Translations under genes and position numbers: made by a program | NCBI GenBank assembly: GCA_020636575.1 | Contig: JACJXP010000003.1 | Span: 62,001-126,000 of the forward strand | DNA from: Chitinophagales bacterium | GTDB taxonomy: Bacteria > Bacteroidota > Bacteroidia > Chitinophagales > Chitinophagaceae | Reading direction: 5' to 3' | DNA: 64,000 nt | Shown: piece after piece, positions 41,463-50,775 of the stretch | How positions within the stretch are numbered: position 1 is the stretch's first letter | Layout: each line of letters opens with the position of its first letter | Notes under the pieces: generated by a model | Told to the model about the DNA's origin: nothing | What the model saw: only the letters and a program-made list of their open reading frames with translations | The model's database searches: none

Positions 41463-42586
41463 TTGTAAATATTTTTAAGATCTGATTCAAATAAAGTAAA
41501 AGGATCATTAAAAAAAAGGATAAAATCCTTTTCGGATACATGCCCGGGAAATGGTGCATAATAATGAGTAGTACTTTTTGTATCATTTCTCCAGACAAGT
41601 ACATAGCATAATTGTAAATCTCCCCGCTTAAGAGTTTTGAGCAAAACAGCTGTCCACCAATCCTTTTTAGGGATTGACTCCAGCCCCGTTTCGGTAAATG
41701 CAGCCAGCTTTGCGTTTCTTCTTGCAAAATCTGATACGATCTTCAATTTCTTGTAACCTGCTTCAAGATCATATTCTCCATACCGGCCAAAATCACCATA
41801 ATTATCCATGCCCACCATATCTACCCATTCATTTCCCGGATATCGTTCTAAAAATTCTTCTTCTGAACTAAATAAGTTATCGGGAGAGAATGCATAGACC
41901 AGGTTATGCACCTGCATCGAATCCCGTAAATAGGAAACAGTAAATTTCCATAGCGAAACAAAATCATCAGTTGTACAGTGGTTTCGTCCCCACCAGAACC
42001 AGTATCCATCAAATTCATGAAAAGGCCGGAATATCATAGGTACAGGTTCCCCATCTTTTCCTTTCACTGACTTTACAAAATCTGCGATCGAATTCAATAT
42101 CTCTTTATAAGTATTGTGATACTCTCCACCCGGTATAAGGTATTTCACAGAAGCTTTTGACACCGTATCGATCCAATAAAAGCCACCGGGGGATAGCGGA
42201 TTATTAAAATGCCAGGATACAGTTGTTACCCCTCCCCTGTTATAAGTATCAGTAATAGTTTTTCTGAGAAGGGTTTTTGTTTTCTCTATTTCGTTTTGAG
42301 ACCTGCCGCTAAGCCCACTAAAATCAACCCCTATCACTGCTGGATGCGATCCTGTAACTGATCTCACATCGCTTCTTCCTTCCTCTCCGGACCAACCATG
42401 ACCATATTCTGTAGCATGCTGATGACCAAAAAGAATATGCTTTTGTGATAACGTATAAAGATTCTTATATAAAGCTTTTGTTTCTGATGTGGCAAGTTTA
42501 TCAATGAGATGTAAAGAAGTTTTCTGCGCCATTGATATTTCCGAAAAGAGTAATAGTAAAAAAGGGATGATATTATACCTGAGCAT
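41459..42586 (-). CDS. GH26 beta-mannanase (second copy)
   Basis: Signal peptide 1-20 (ending SMAQ). Family 26 endo-beta-1,4-mannanase: acid/base Glu191 in RPFHEFDGYWFWWG and nucleophile Glu299 in AAFTETGLES. It cuts mannan backbones to mannobiose and longer pieces. Unlike the other GH26 in the operon it has a cleavable signal, so it is probably periplasmic; the other is a lipoprotein. Spaced 7 nt from the aldo/keto reductase and overlapping GH5. Confidence 0.95.
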   Translation of the reverse strand: MLRYNIIPFLLLLFSEISMAQKTSLHLIDKLATSETKALYKNLYTLSQKHILFGHQHATEYGHGWSGEEGRSDVRSVTGSHPAVIGVDFSGLSGRSQNEIEKTKTLLRKTITDTYNRGGVTTVSWHFNNPLSPGGFYWIDTVSKASVKYLIPGGEYHNTYKEILNSIADFVKSVKGKDGEPVPMIFRPFHEFDGYWFWWGRNHCTTDDFVSLWKFTVSYLRDSMQVHNLVYAFSPDNLFSSEEEFLERYPGNEWVDMVGMDNYGDFGRYGEYDLEAGYKKLKIVSDFARRNAKLAAFTETGLESIPKKDWWTAVLLKTLKRGDLQLCYVLVWRNDTKSTTHYYAPFPGHVSEKDFILFFNDPFTLFESDLKNIYK

Positions 42587-42593
42587 GCTTATT

Positions 42594-43586
42594 CTACTTT
42601 AGTATTTCCTCAATCGCCGAAAGCTCCTCATTTGTGAATGAGACATTTTGCAAACTACCGATACTGTTTTTTAATTGGGCTACGGAACTTGCTCCTACTA
42701 AAACTGAAGTGACCCGGTTATCCTTTAAAAGCCACGCAATGGCCATTTGTGCTAATGATTGCTTCCGCTGGCCTGCTAATTCATTGAGTTTTTTTATTTT
42801 CTGCAAAACTGATGGAGAAATATCATCTTGTTGTATAGCACCATTCCCCAAACCTCTTCCTGCACGGGATGTACCCGGAATACCGTTGAGATATTTATCT
42901 GTAAGCAAGCCTTGTGCTAATGGGGAGAAAGTGACACAACCCACTTCTTCATCACTAAGAACATTCAATAAGCCGTTTTCCACCCAACGGTCAAACATGG
43001 AATACCTTGGCTGATGAATGAGACATGGAGTACCTAATTCTCTGAGTATAGTAATTGCATTTGAAGTCTGCTCTGCTGAATAACTGGAAATACCTGCATA
43101 CAAAGCCTTTCCGCTTTTTACAATATGATCCAATGCCATCATTGTTTCTTCCATTGGAGTATCAGGATCCGGGCGATGGGAATAAAAAATATCCACATAT
43201 TCAACTCCCAGCCTCTTCAAACTTTGATCAATACTGGCAATCAAATATTTCCTGGAACCCCATTCACCATAAGGCCCCGGCCACATGTAATAACCGGCTT
43301 TAGTAGAAATAATGAGCTCATCCCGATATGACCAGAGATCATCTTTAAGGACCTTTCCAAAATTAATTTCAGCTTCACCGGGAGGTGGACCATAATTATT
43401 AGCAAGGTCAAAGTGAGTAATACCATGGTCAAATGCAAAGTGTATGATCTCCCGCATGCTGTTAAAATCGTTCCTGTTTCCAAAGTTTTGCCATAAACCT
43501 AACGATATAGCCGGTAACAGTAACCCGCTGTTGCCACAACGATTATAACGCATCAACTCATACCTATGTGCATTTGCCCTGTACAT
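42594..43586 (-). CDS. Aldo/keto reductase, YghZ (L-glyceraldehyde 3-phosphate reductase)-like
   Basis: Cytoplasmic NADPH-dependent reductase. The tetrad is Asp60 and Tyr65 in DLANNYGPPPG, Lys96 in ISTKAGY and a His in FYSHRPDPD. The start MYRANAHRYE, the typical N-terminus of YghZ-like proteins, supports ATG 43586. No role in mannan breakdown is known; it may handle sugar aldehydes made in the pathway. It is 8 nt from GH27 and clearly part of the operon. Confidence 0.9.
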   Translation of the reverse strand: MYRANAHRYELMRYNRCGNSGLLLPAISLGLWQNFGNRNDFNSMREIIHFAFDHGITHFDLANNYGPPPGEAEINFGKVLKDDLWSYRDELIISTKAGYYMWPGPYGEWGSRKYLIASIDQSLKRLGVEYVDIFYSHRPDPDTPMEETMMALDHIVKSGKALYAGISSYSAEQTSNAITILRELGTPCLIHQPRYSMFDRWVENGLLNVLSDEEVGCVTFSPLAQGLLTDKYLNGIPGTSRAGRGLGNGAIQQDDISPSVLQKIKKLNELAGQRKQSLAQMAIAWLLKDNRVTSVLVGASSVAQLKNSIGSLQNVSFTNEELSAIEEILK

Positions 43587-43594
43587 ATAAAAGC

Positions 43595-44842
43595 TTATTG
43601 AACTACTGGTTTCAATCTAAGTAAAACCACATCATGTCCGGGAATATTTAAGCGGATTGGCTCTGAAGTGTCAGGCAATTTTCTTTGTTTACTTTTTTGA
43701 GCCATGGTCATTGTACCGTTTCCCCATATATTCTTTATGGTATAATTTATTTTACTAAAATCATAAGTAGTCTTTGAAACCGTATCTGACAGAATACTCA
43801 TTTTCCAATCAAAATTCAGTGGTTGTTCTGTTTTAGAACGATTCATAAAACAAATGGCCAGTTCCCCGTTTGCCAATGGCTTTACCCATGTATCTATACT
43901 ATCTTTTTGCTGATAGAGATAGGCCTGCACCCCTAACTTATCCTGATTGATAGCAATAGCTTCTTTATTGGTCAAAATATCAATCGTCTCCTGTTTCATT
44001 TCACGAAGATCATTTCCTGCGATCAAAGGAGAAGCAAGCATACACCACATGCTGAAGTGGGCCCTGTCTTCATTATTACTCATCCCATGCCCAACTTCCA
44101 TCATGTCAAAATCATTCCAATGGTCCGGGCCTGCGAACTGACGGATATTTTTTCGCAAATCGATGATATGGGTTACTCCCCAGCTATTCCATGACCCCCA
44201 ATTCTTAATACAATCAAAACAGTTATAAATATCTCCGCTTACCCGCCACAAATGTCCTACAGGCGCCGCCCACTCCCAGGGATCATTACTCCCCCACTCG
44301 CAAAGACTGAAGATGATCGGTCTTCCGGCCACCTTTATTGCATTACTCATAGTTGCATAAGCTTCCTTAGCATTTATGCCCTCGGTATAACACCAATCAT
44401 ATTTCAAATAATCTATTCTCATAGAGGCATACCAACGGGCATCCTGGTACTCATATCCCCTTGTGCCCGGATAACCGGCACAGGTTTTAGTACCTGCACA
44501 ATTGTATAACCCGAATTTTAACCCTTTAGAATGCACATATTCTACGACAGGCTCAAGTCCATCCGGAAATTTTTCCGGATCAGGAACAAGGTTACCAGTT
44601 TTGGGATCTCTTTCTTTGGCCATCCATCCATCATCCAGCACTATATAAGAGTAGCCAGCATCCTTCATACCGCTTTTAACCATATCATCGGCTATCTCCA
44701 TGACAAGTTTTGCATTGATATTGGTTGCAAAAGTGTTCCAGCTATTCCAGCCCATCGGCGGTGTCATGGCAAGTCCTTCAAACTTTTGTGCAAATGCACA
44801 TTGAAACAAAGCGAATGATATTAAAGACAAAATAATTCTCAT
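43595..44842 (-). CDS. GH27 alpha-galactosidase
   Basis: Signal peptide 1-19 (ending AFAQ). Retaining alpha-galactosidase: PPMGWNSWNTF, DDGWMAKERD, nucleophile Asp149 in YLKYDWC and acid Asp204 in SGDIYNCF. It removes galactose branches from galacto(gluco)mannan so the mannanases can act. Length 415 is usual for the family with its C-terminal beta domain. It lies between a zinc alcohol dehydrogenase and an aldo/keto reductase gene. Confidence 0.95.
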   Translation of the reverse strand: MRIILSLISFALFQCAFAQKFEGLAMTPPMGWNSWNTFATNINAKLVMEIADDMVKSGMKDAGYSYIVLDDGWMAKERDPKTGNLVPDPEKFPDGLEPVVEYVHSKGLKFGLYNCAGTKTCAGYPGTRGYEYQDARWYASMRIDYLKYDWCYTEGINAKEAYATMSNAIKVAGRPIIFSLCEWGSNDPWEWAAPVGHLWRVSGDIYNCFDCIKNWGSWNSWGVTHIIDLRKNIRQFAGPDHWNDFDMMEVGHGMSNNEDRAHFSMWCMLASPLIAGNDLREMKQETIDILTNKEAIAINQDKLGVQAYLYQQKDSIDTWVKPLANGELAICFMNRSKTEQPLNFDWKMSILSDTVSKTTYDFSKINYTIKNIWGNGTMTMAQKSKQRKLPDTSEPIRLNIPGHDVVLLRLKPVVQ

Positions 44843-44868
44843 GTTAGTTATTTAAATCTGTCAGGAAA

Positions 44869-45915
44869 CTACTTTAAAGAAGATACATCAATTACAAACC
44901 TGTATTTCACATCATTCTTTAGCATCCTTTCATATGCTTCATTGATATATTGCATATTGATCAGTTCATAATCAGCAACGATATTTTTCTCTGCACAGAA
45001 ATCGAGCATCTCCTGAGTTTCAACAGTGCCACCGATCATTGAGCCAATAATTGAACGTCTGTTTTTGATCAATTCAAAAGGATTGACTTCCGGGTTCTCC
45101 GACGGCAATCCGACAACCAGTAGTTTACCTTCCAGGCACAGAAGTTTTAATAGATATTCATAATCATGATTACCACTAATAGAATCAACTACTACATTAA
45201 AACTACTTTCAGCTTTTTTCATGGCATCCTTATCTGTGCTAAGCACAAAGTGATGTGCTCCCAGTTTCCTGGCATCTGCTTCTTTAGAAGGAGAAGTGCT
45301 TATCATTGTCACTTCTGCACCCATGGCAACAGCAAATTTTACGGCCATATGTCCAAGCCCCCCAAGACCTGCAACGGCTACCTTATCACCCTCTTTAACC
45401 TGGGCATACTTTAAAGGTGAATAGGTAGTAATACCTGCACATAACAAAGGAGCTACACCGGGCAGATCCAGTTTGTCTGAAACATGGTAAACCCATCTTT
45501 CATTCGTTACGATCTTTGTAGAGTATCCTCCCTGGGAAACAGTGACCCCATCTCTTTCATAGCCGTTATATGTCCCTGTCATATCCTCCACACAATATTG
45601 TTCCATAAAACTCACACATGGATTACACTTTCGGCAACTATCGATCATTACACCTACGCCGGCCGTATCTCCTATCTTAAACTTGCTTACTTTGTTTCCC
45701 ACTGCAGCAACCTTACCCACTATCTCATGTCCGGGCACCATCGGGAAAATACCATTGCCCCACTCATGCCGGACCTGGTGCAGGTCGCTATGGCAAACAC
45801 CACTGTATAGTATATCTATTAACACATCGTCTGACCTTAATTCTCTTCTTTCAAAATCATAAGGAGTAAGCGGAGAACTTGCATCATATGCTGCATATCC
45901 TTTTACTGGAATCAT
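44869..45915 (-). CDS. Zinc-dependent alcohol dehydrogenase (cinnamyl-alcohol type)
   Basis: Medium-chain dehydrogenase of the CAD/YahK branch, usually reducing aldehydes with NADPH. Catalytic zinc ligands Cys41 (GVCHSDLH) and His63-Glu64 (PGHE); structural zinc cysteines at 94, 97, 100 and 108; cofactor fold GLGGLGHMAVK. Cytoplasmic, without signal peptide. Its reason for being in a mannan locus is not obvious; detoxifying aromatic aldehydes from lignin-linked hemicellulose is one idea, supported by nothing more than family membership. Confidence 0.9.
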   Translation of the reverse strand: MIPVKGYAAYDASSPLTPYDFERRELRSDDVLIDILYSGVCHSDLHQVRHEWGNGIFPMVPGHEIVGKVAAVGNKVSKFKIGDTAGVGVMIDSCRKCNPCVSFMEQYCVEDMTGTYNGYERDGVTVSQGGYSTKIVTNERWVYHVSDKLDLPGVAPLLCAGITTYSPLKYAQVKEGDKVAVAGLGGLGHMAVKFAVAMGAEVTMISTSPSKEADARKLGAHHFVLSTDKDAMKKAESSFNVVVDSISGNHDYEYLLKLLCLEGKLLVVGLPSENPEVNPFELIKNRRSIIGSMIGGTVETQEMLDFCAEKNIVADYELINMQYINEAYERMLKNDVKYRFVIDVSSLK

Positions 45916-45992
45916 AACAAATACTTTTTATTCTGTTTGAAAAACTAATTTGTTGAAAGTTACCCGAATATCTTCAATACACAAGAGTCTTT

Positions 45993-47087
45993 CTACCAAC
46001 CTTTTATACTTTTTATATAATTCGCCACTTTCTCAGCTATTTCCTTGTGTTCGTTGACATCAGGATGATAATCGCATCCATTGATATATTGCTTTTCAAA
46101 AATGTAGAAGTTAATCTTTTTATCCCCGGCTTTCTGCATAGAACTGGTAACTGAAGTCAAAGTTGAGCGAAGGAATTCTCTTAATTTGTCATCTGCCATC
46201 GGGCTTGAAAGTAAAATAAAGTCAGCCGATGGATAATACCCTCTCAGTGTTTTTAAAAACTGAATATAGTTATTACAAAATGTTGTTGAATCCTGAACAC
46301 CATCGTTTTGACCCAGACAAACAGATACAACATCCGGTTGATATTTATTGAAATCCCAACTGATCTTATTATCTCTCATACTTACTTTATCATATACCTG
46401 TGGCATTATAATATCCATATTACAGCAGCTTCGCATTAAACCTATTCCGGAAACAGAAGAAAGATGATATTGTGCATTCAATGTACGGGATGCAACAGCT
46501 GCATAGCTCATCCATGCATTATGCTGATCATGCCACTCTCCTTTTCCGCAAGGCACTTCACTGATATCACTTCCAGCAGCACAGGTTATTGAATTACCAA
46601 TAAATTCTATTTTTCGGACCGGCTTCTTAGCTGGCTGCAACAATTGCTTACAAATGATCCCGGTCAGTTCCATATAACCAATATTCGCTTCTGTATTCTT
46701 AACCAGCTTTACACTGTGTTCCTTTTCATTTGATAAATATTGGCTGATATCAATAGTATCTGTTGCTGACTTTGTTTGGAAACGATGGGCTTTATCATCA
46801 ATAACCAACTCGTAGTAATTATGATTCTTACCCCATAAAACCTCATCTTTTACAATGATCTTACACTTTGTACCCGAAAATTTAAAATCGATATAGACGC
46901 CGGGTTGCCAGAAGCGAGGGGCCTTGGGATCTGTAAAATCAATCCGCCCAGTATATTGGATCAGGTTATTATCAGGTGCATAAAATTTCAGACTTTCCTC
47001 ACTCACTTTATTACTAACGTTACAGCCAGTAATCGTAATTAAGGAAAAGAAAAGGGCTTGCTGAAAAAAAATTCTGATACTATACAT
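45993..47087 (-). CDS. CE2-like acetylesterase lipoprotein
   Basis: Lipoprotein signal with Cys22 (ITITGC). Residues about 35-150 form a jelly-roll and about 158-360 an SGNH esterase: block I GNSIT (Ser166), CLGQND for the Asn block, and DYHPDVNEH for Asp/His at the end. This two-domain layout is that of CE2 acetyl esterases, which deacetylate xylan and glucomannan. It has Asn where many family members have Asp in GDSIT. 12 nt from GH3. Confidence 0.88.
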   Translation of the reverse strand: MYSIRIFFQQALFFSLITITGCNVSNKVSEESLKFYAPDNNLIQYTGRIDFTDPKAPRFWQPGVYIDFKFSGTKCKIIVKDEVLWGKNHNYYELVIDDKAHRFQTKSATDTIDISQYLSNEKEHSVKLVKNTEANIGYMELTGIICKQLLQPAKKPVRKIEFIGNSITCAAGSDISEVPCGKGEWHDQHNAWMSYAAVASRTLNAQYHLSSVSGIGLMRSCCNMDIIMPQVYDKVSMRDNKISWDFNKYQPDVVSVCLGQNDGVQDSTTFCNNYIQFLKTLRGYYPSADFILLSSPMADDKLREFLRSTLTSVTSSMQKAGDKKINFYIFEKQYINGCDYHPDVNEHKEIAEKVANYIKSIKGW

Positions 47088-47099
47088 ATAAAACTATTA

Positions 47100-49340
47100 T
47101 CATTGATAAGAAAAAGTCGCTTTTCTATCGCCTATCATTACATCAAAATCACCCGGCTCAGTTACCGTTTTAAGCTGTGCATTCACAAAAGCCAGGTCAT
47201 TTTTATCAATAACAAATGATACTTCTTTTGACTCACCTGCATTAAGACCAATTTTCTGGAAAGCCCTTAATCTTTTCATACTAGGAGTAATACTTGCATA
47301 CATATCACGGGTATACAATTCCACGCTATGATCACCAAAACGGCTACCTGTATTTTTTACTTTTAAGGTTATCGTTAATTTTTCATTCCCGGTAATTGAT
47401 TGACTGCTTAATTGCAGATCCCCATATTCAAAAGTTGTGTAGCTGAGTCCGTGGCCAAAAGGAAAAAGCGGATCATAACCTCCCCCGGCATTATCATTAA
47501 AAACTTCTCTTACTTCTTCTGTAGGCTTGCGGTCATATAATACGATCTCCCCAATACTTTTGGGATAGCTGAAAGGCAGACGACCCGAAGGATTATAATC
47601 ACCGTATAAAACATCTGCGATAGCTTCGGCGGTTTTTTTACCGGACCAATAGGCCATCAGGATCCCGCTTGAAGAAGGTTCCAGTTCTGTGATAAATCTG
47701 GGTCGCCCTTCCGTTAATACCAGTATTACCGGTTTTCCTGTAAGCAAGGCAGCCTTAACAAGCTGTTGTTGTTCTTCCGGCAATGCCATTTCACGGATAT
47801 TCCCCGGGCTTTCAGCATATGCATCTTCCCCGATACACATAATGATCAGATCGACATTTTCGGCTGCTTTTTTAAGTGTACTGATATTATAATTGGCAGG
47901 ATCATTAAATCCTTTGGCCGTAGTAGTGATCACATTTTTTTCACCTGCTTTATCAATAATTGCCTGAAGTATTGTTTTACTGTCTGCGGGATACCACTCC
48001 TCATTATTTCCCTGCCAGGTGTAACTCCAGCAACCATTTAAAGCACTTATGCTCTGAGCTGCCGGTCCTGCTATCAACACTTTACTATTCTTTGACAAGG
48101 GCAAAATATCATTTTTATTCTTCAACAAAGTCATACTTTCCCTTGCAGCCTGTAAAGCAAGATCCTGGTAAGAGGGTTGGCCAAAGTTTGATACAGCTGC
48201 GGCTTCCGGATACGGGTCATCAAATAAACCAAGCTTGTATTTTAATATAAGTATTCTTTTTACCGCATCATCAATTCGGCTTATGGGTACTTCCTTTAAT
48301 TTAACGGCTTCCAGTAAAAGATCATAAAAGGAGAAATCCGAAGGAACCATGCTCATATCTATACCTGCATTAACAGCCATTACAACAGCCTGCCGTGCTG
48401 TTGCAGCCACATTATGTCTTGTGTGTAACCGGATAATATCTTCCCAATCACTAACCACTACACCCGAAAATCCAAGCTCTTTTTTTAAAACATCCGTTAA
48501 CAAATATTTATCAGCATGCACTGGTATCCCGTTGATCTCACTGGAATTGATCATAACTGTGGAAGCACCTGCATTAACGGCTTCACGAAATTGCGGCAGG
48601 TAATATTCTCTCATTTCAATTTCGGGTAGATAGATCGGGGTACGATCTTTACCTGTTCTTGAATTGGAATAACCCAAATAGTGTTTCAAACAACTGGCTA
48701 CTGCAGTAACGTTTCTTAAACCATCCTCTTCATATGCTTTTACCGCAGCTACACCCATTGTTTTACCCAGGAATACATCCTCTCCATATGTTTCAGCGAA
48801 ACGACTCCATAAAGGTTGGCGACCAATATCAAGCACCGGGGCAAAATTCCACCTGACTCCAGAAGCCCTTAGCTCCTTAGCAGTAACTTTTGCTGCCCCC
48901 GAAGCCAATTGTGTATTACGACTTGCTGCTATTGCAATATTCTGAGGAAAAAGGGTAGAGTTTAAAGTATAAGTTTGTCCGTGCATACCATCCAGTCCAT
49001 ATATTACCGGGATCTTTAAACGGGTAGTTTTTGCCTCGTCCTGGATCTTCGTAATAACCTCATGCCATTTTTCCATTGCAAAAGCATGAGCATTTACATT
49101 TAAAATAGACCCGACATGATAATCAGTAACCGCTTTTTTCAAAGCTACAGGGTCAACTATTCCTTCCGTATCGGCCCATCCACCCTTTGCAATTACTGCA
49201 AATGTCACCTGTGTCATCTGGCCAACTTTTTCTTCCAGTGTCATTTTTTTCAAAAGGCTTTGGGCCCTTTGCTCATCTGTCTGAGCTTTTAAAATAAATG
49301 GTCCAGACAAGATCATTATCAGAAATAGTATCTTTTTCAT
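47100..49340 (-). CDS. GH3 beta-glucosidase
   Basis: Signal peptide 1-20 (ending LKAQ), then the two-domain GH3 core with nucleophile Asp298 in VSDWED, substrate-binding KHYLGY and GMHGQTYT, and a C-terminal fibronectin-III-like domain from about 650. Related to BglX. It would remove terminal beta-glucosyl residues from glucomannan or beta-glucan pieces; some relatives act on xylose or galactose linkages. Length 746 is usual. Confidence 0.93.
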   Translation of the reverse strand: MKKILFLIMILSGPFILKAQTDEQRAQSLLKKMTLEEKVGQMTQVTFAVIAKGGWADTEGIVDPVALKKAVTDYHVGSILNVNAHAFAMEKWHEVITKIQDEAKTTRLKIPVIYGLDGMHGQTYTLNSTLFPQNIAIAASRNTQLASGAAKVTAKELRASGVRWNFAPVLDIGRQPLWSRFAETYGEDVFLGKTMGVAAVKAYEEDGLRNVTAVASCLKHYLGYSNSRTGKDRTPIYLPEIEMREYYLPQFREAVNAGASTVMINSSEINGIPVHADKYLLTDVLKKELGFSGVVVSDWEDIIRLHTRHNVAATARQAVVMAVNAGIDMSMVPSDFSFYDLLLEAVKLKEVPISRIDDAVKRILILKYKLGLFDDPYPEAAAVSNFGQPSYQDLALQAARESMTLLKNKNDILPLSKNSKVLIAGPAAQSISALNGCWSYTWQGNNEEWYPADSKTILQAIIDKAGEKNVITTTAKGFNDPANYNISTLKKAAENVDLIIMCIGEDAYAESPGNIREMALPEEQQQLVKAALLTGKPVILVLTEGRPRFITELEPSSSGILMAYWSGKKTAEAIADVLYGDYNPSGRLPFSYPKSIGEIVLYDRKPTEEVREVFNDNAGGGYDPLFPFGHGLSYTTFEYGDLQLSSQSITGNEKLTITLKVKNTGSRFGDHSVELYTRDMYASITPSMKRLRAFQKIGLNAGESKEVSFVIDKNDLAFVNAQLKTVTEPGDFDVMIGDRKATFSYQ

Positions 49341-49355
49341 CTTTATTATTTTTAT

Positions 49356-50750
49356 TTATTCTACTTCCCAATCATCTGTTCTGAAGGGTGCTACCGGCAA
49401 GCCTGTTTGAGATACCAGGTTACCAATGCAGGCATTACAAAACTGGTATCTGACAGCCACAGGTTCCTTCACATTCTTACTCCAGGCGACCAGTTTCCCT
49501 TTTTCAATTTTTGCCTCTGCCGGGTAGAAAACTTTATTGGTTCCTGCAATTAACAACGCATTGATCTTTTTATCACGGCTTACTATTCCACTCTCTGCAT
49601 AATTGAAATTGATATAGGCTTTGCCGTCATTGACAACCATACTTTCATAAACCGGGCTTTTAGCGTCGGCCTCATTCCCGTTTTTGTAGTGATCGAATAA
49701 CACATAATCACTAAGCCTTTTACCAACGCTTTTCTTATCCCGGGGATGGATATCAGTTGTATCACTAACAAGATCACTGATCACAATCATTCCACTTTTA
49801 TAATGCTTTGCAGCCAGGGATTGCTGCTCTCTGAGTATCGCTGCACTCAGGTTATTTCCGTATGTGTATGGAGCAATCTGTACAAGATAAAAGGGGAAAT
49901 CTGTATGCCAGTCTTTTCGCCAGGCGTCTATCATTGTTGTCAATAATTTCGCATACGAACCGGGAGTGGATGTATTACTCTCACCCTGGTACCATATTGC
50001 GCCGGCTATTGGGTAGTTCTTAATGGGATTGATCATTGCATTGTACACAACACCCGGTTGAACCGGGCACCAGGGAACAGGTGGTTTCTTTTCAGCTGCC
50101 TGCTTCAAAATGTAATTTTCCTCAATCAGTTCTTTGGGTGTCCATACTTCTGCCGGAGTACCTCCCCAGCTTGAATGAACTAATCCTATAGGTACATTTA
50201 ATTTTCTCTGTAAATACTTACCAAAGAAATATCCAATAGCGCTAAATCCTTTTAATGAATTTGAATCACAAACGGACCATGACGCCTGAGTATCATCTTG
50301 CAGATCATCAGATGCACTCTTAGGTACATGAAAAAAACGGATGTTTTCCTGTGCAGATAATTTTAATTCGGCATCAATATCCTTTACTCCACCATAATAA
50401 TTCCACTGCATATTTGACTGGCCAGAGCACAACCAGACCTCCCCGATCATCACATTTTCCAGCGAAACTGTTCTATACCCTTTAAAAGTGATGCGATAAG
50501 GTCCACCGGCTGAGGGTGTCATCACCGTTAACTCCCATTTTGCATTACTTTTTGTTACAGCTGTATCTGTTCGATTATTCCAGCTGGTAGTAATAGCTAT
50601 TTTCTCCATCGGATCTGCCCAGCCCCAAAGTTTTACCGAATCCTTTTGCTGCAGTACCATATTGGAGGAAAAAATGGCCGGTAACCTGACCTGGCTATTT
50701 ATTGAAAGCGCAGATACCAGGGCTAAAATTGCGATACATATTCTTTTCAT
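49356..50750 (-). CDS. SASA-family carbohydrate acetylesterase
   Basis: Signal peptide 1-20. Sialate-O-acetylesterase-like SGNH protein: GQSNMQWNYYGG (Ser112), IWYQGESNTS and HPRDKKSVGKRL as likely His block. No sialic acid genes are near, so the enzyme probably removes acetyl groups from plant glycans; relatives act on xyloglucan and mannan. It is the second of two deacetylases in the operon; the target, acetylated glucomannan or xyloglucan, cannot be read from sequence. Confidence 0.85.
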   Translation of the reverse strand: MKRICIAILALVSALSINSQVRLPAIFSSNMVLQQKDSVKLWGWADPMEKIAITTSWNNRTDTAVTKSNAKWELTVMTPSAGGPYRITFKGYRTVSLENVMIGEVWLCSGQSNMQWNYYGGVKDIDAELKLSAQENIRFFHVPKSASDDLQDDTQASWSVCDSNSLKGFSAIGYFFGKYLQRKLNVPIGLVHSSWGGTPAEVWTPKELIEENYILKQAAEKKPPVPWCPVQPGVVYNAMINPIKNYPIAGAIWYQGESNTSTPGSYAKLLTTMIDAWRKDWHTDFPFYLVQIAPYTYGNNLSAAILREQQSLAAKHYKSGMIVISDLVSDTTDIHPRDKKSVGKRLSDYVLFDHYKNGNEADAKSPVYESMVVNDGKAYINFNYAESGIVSRDKKINALLIAGTNKVFYPAEAKIEKGKLVAWSKNVKEPVAVRYQFCNACIGNLVSQTGLPVAPFRTDDWEVE

Positions 50751-50775
50751 ATCAAATAGATCTATAAGTAATCAA

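Noticed and set aside
49356..50750. True sialic acid esterase
   Set aside because: No sialidase, sialic acid lyase or sialic acid transporter is present; the neighbours are plant-glycan genes.
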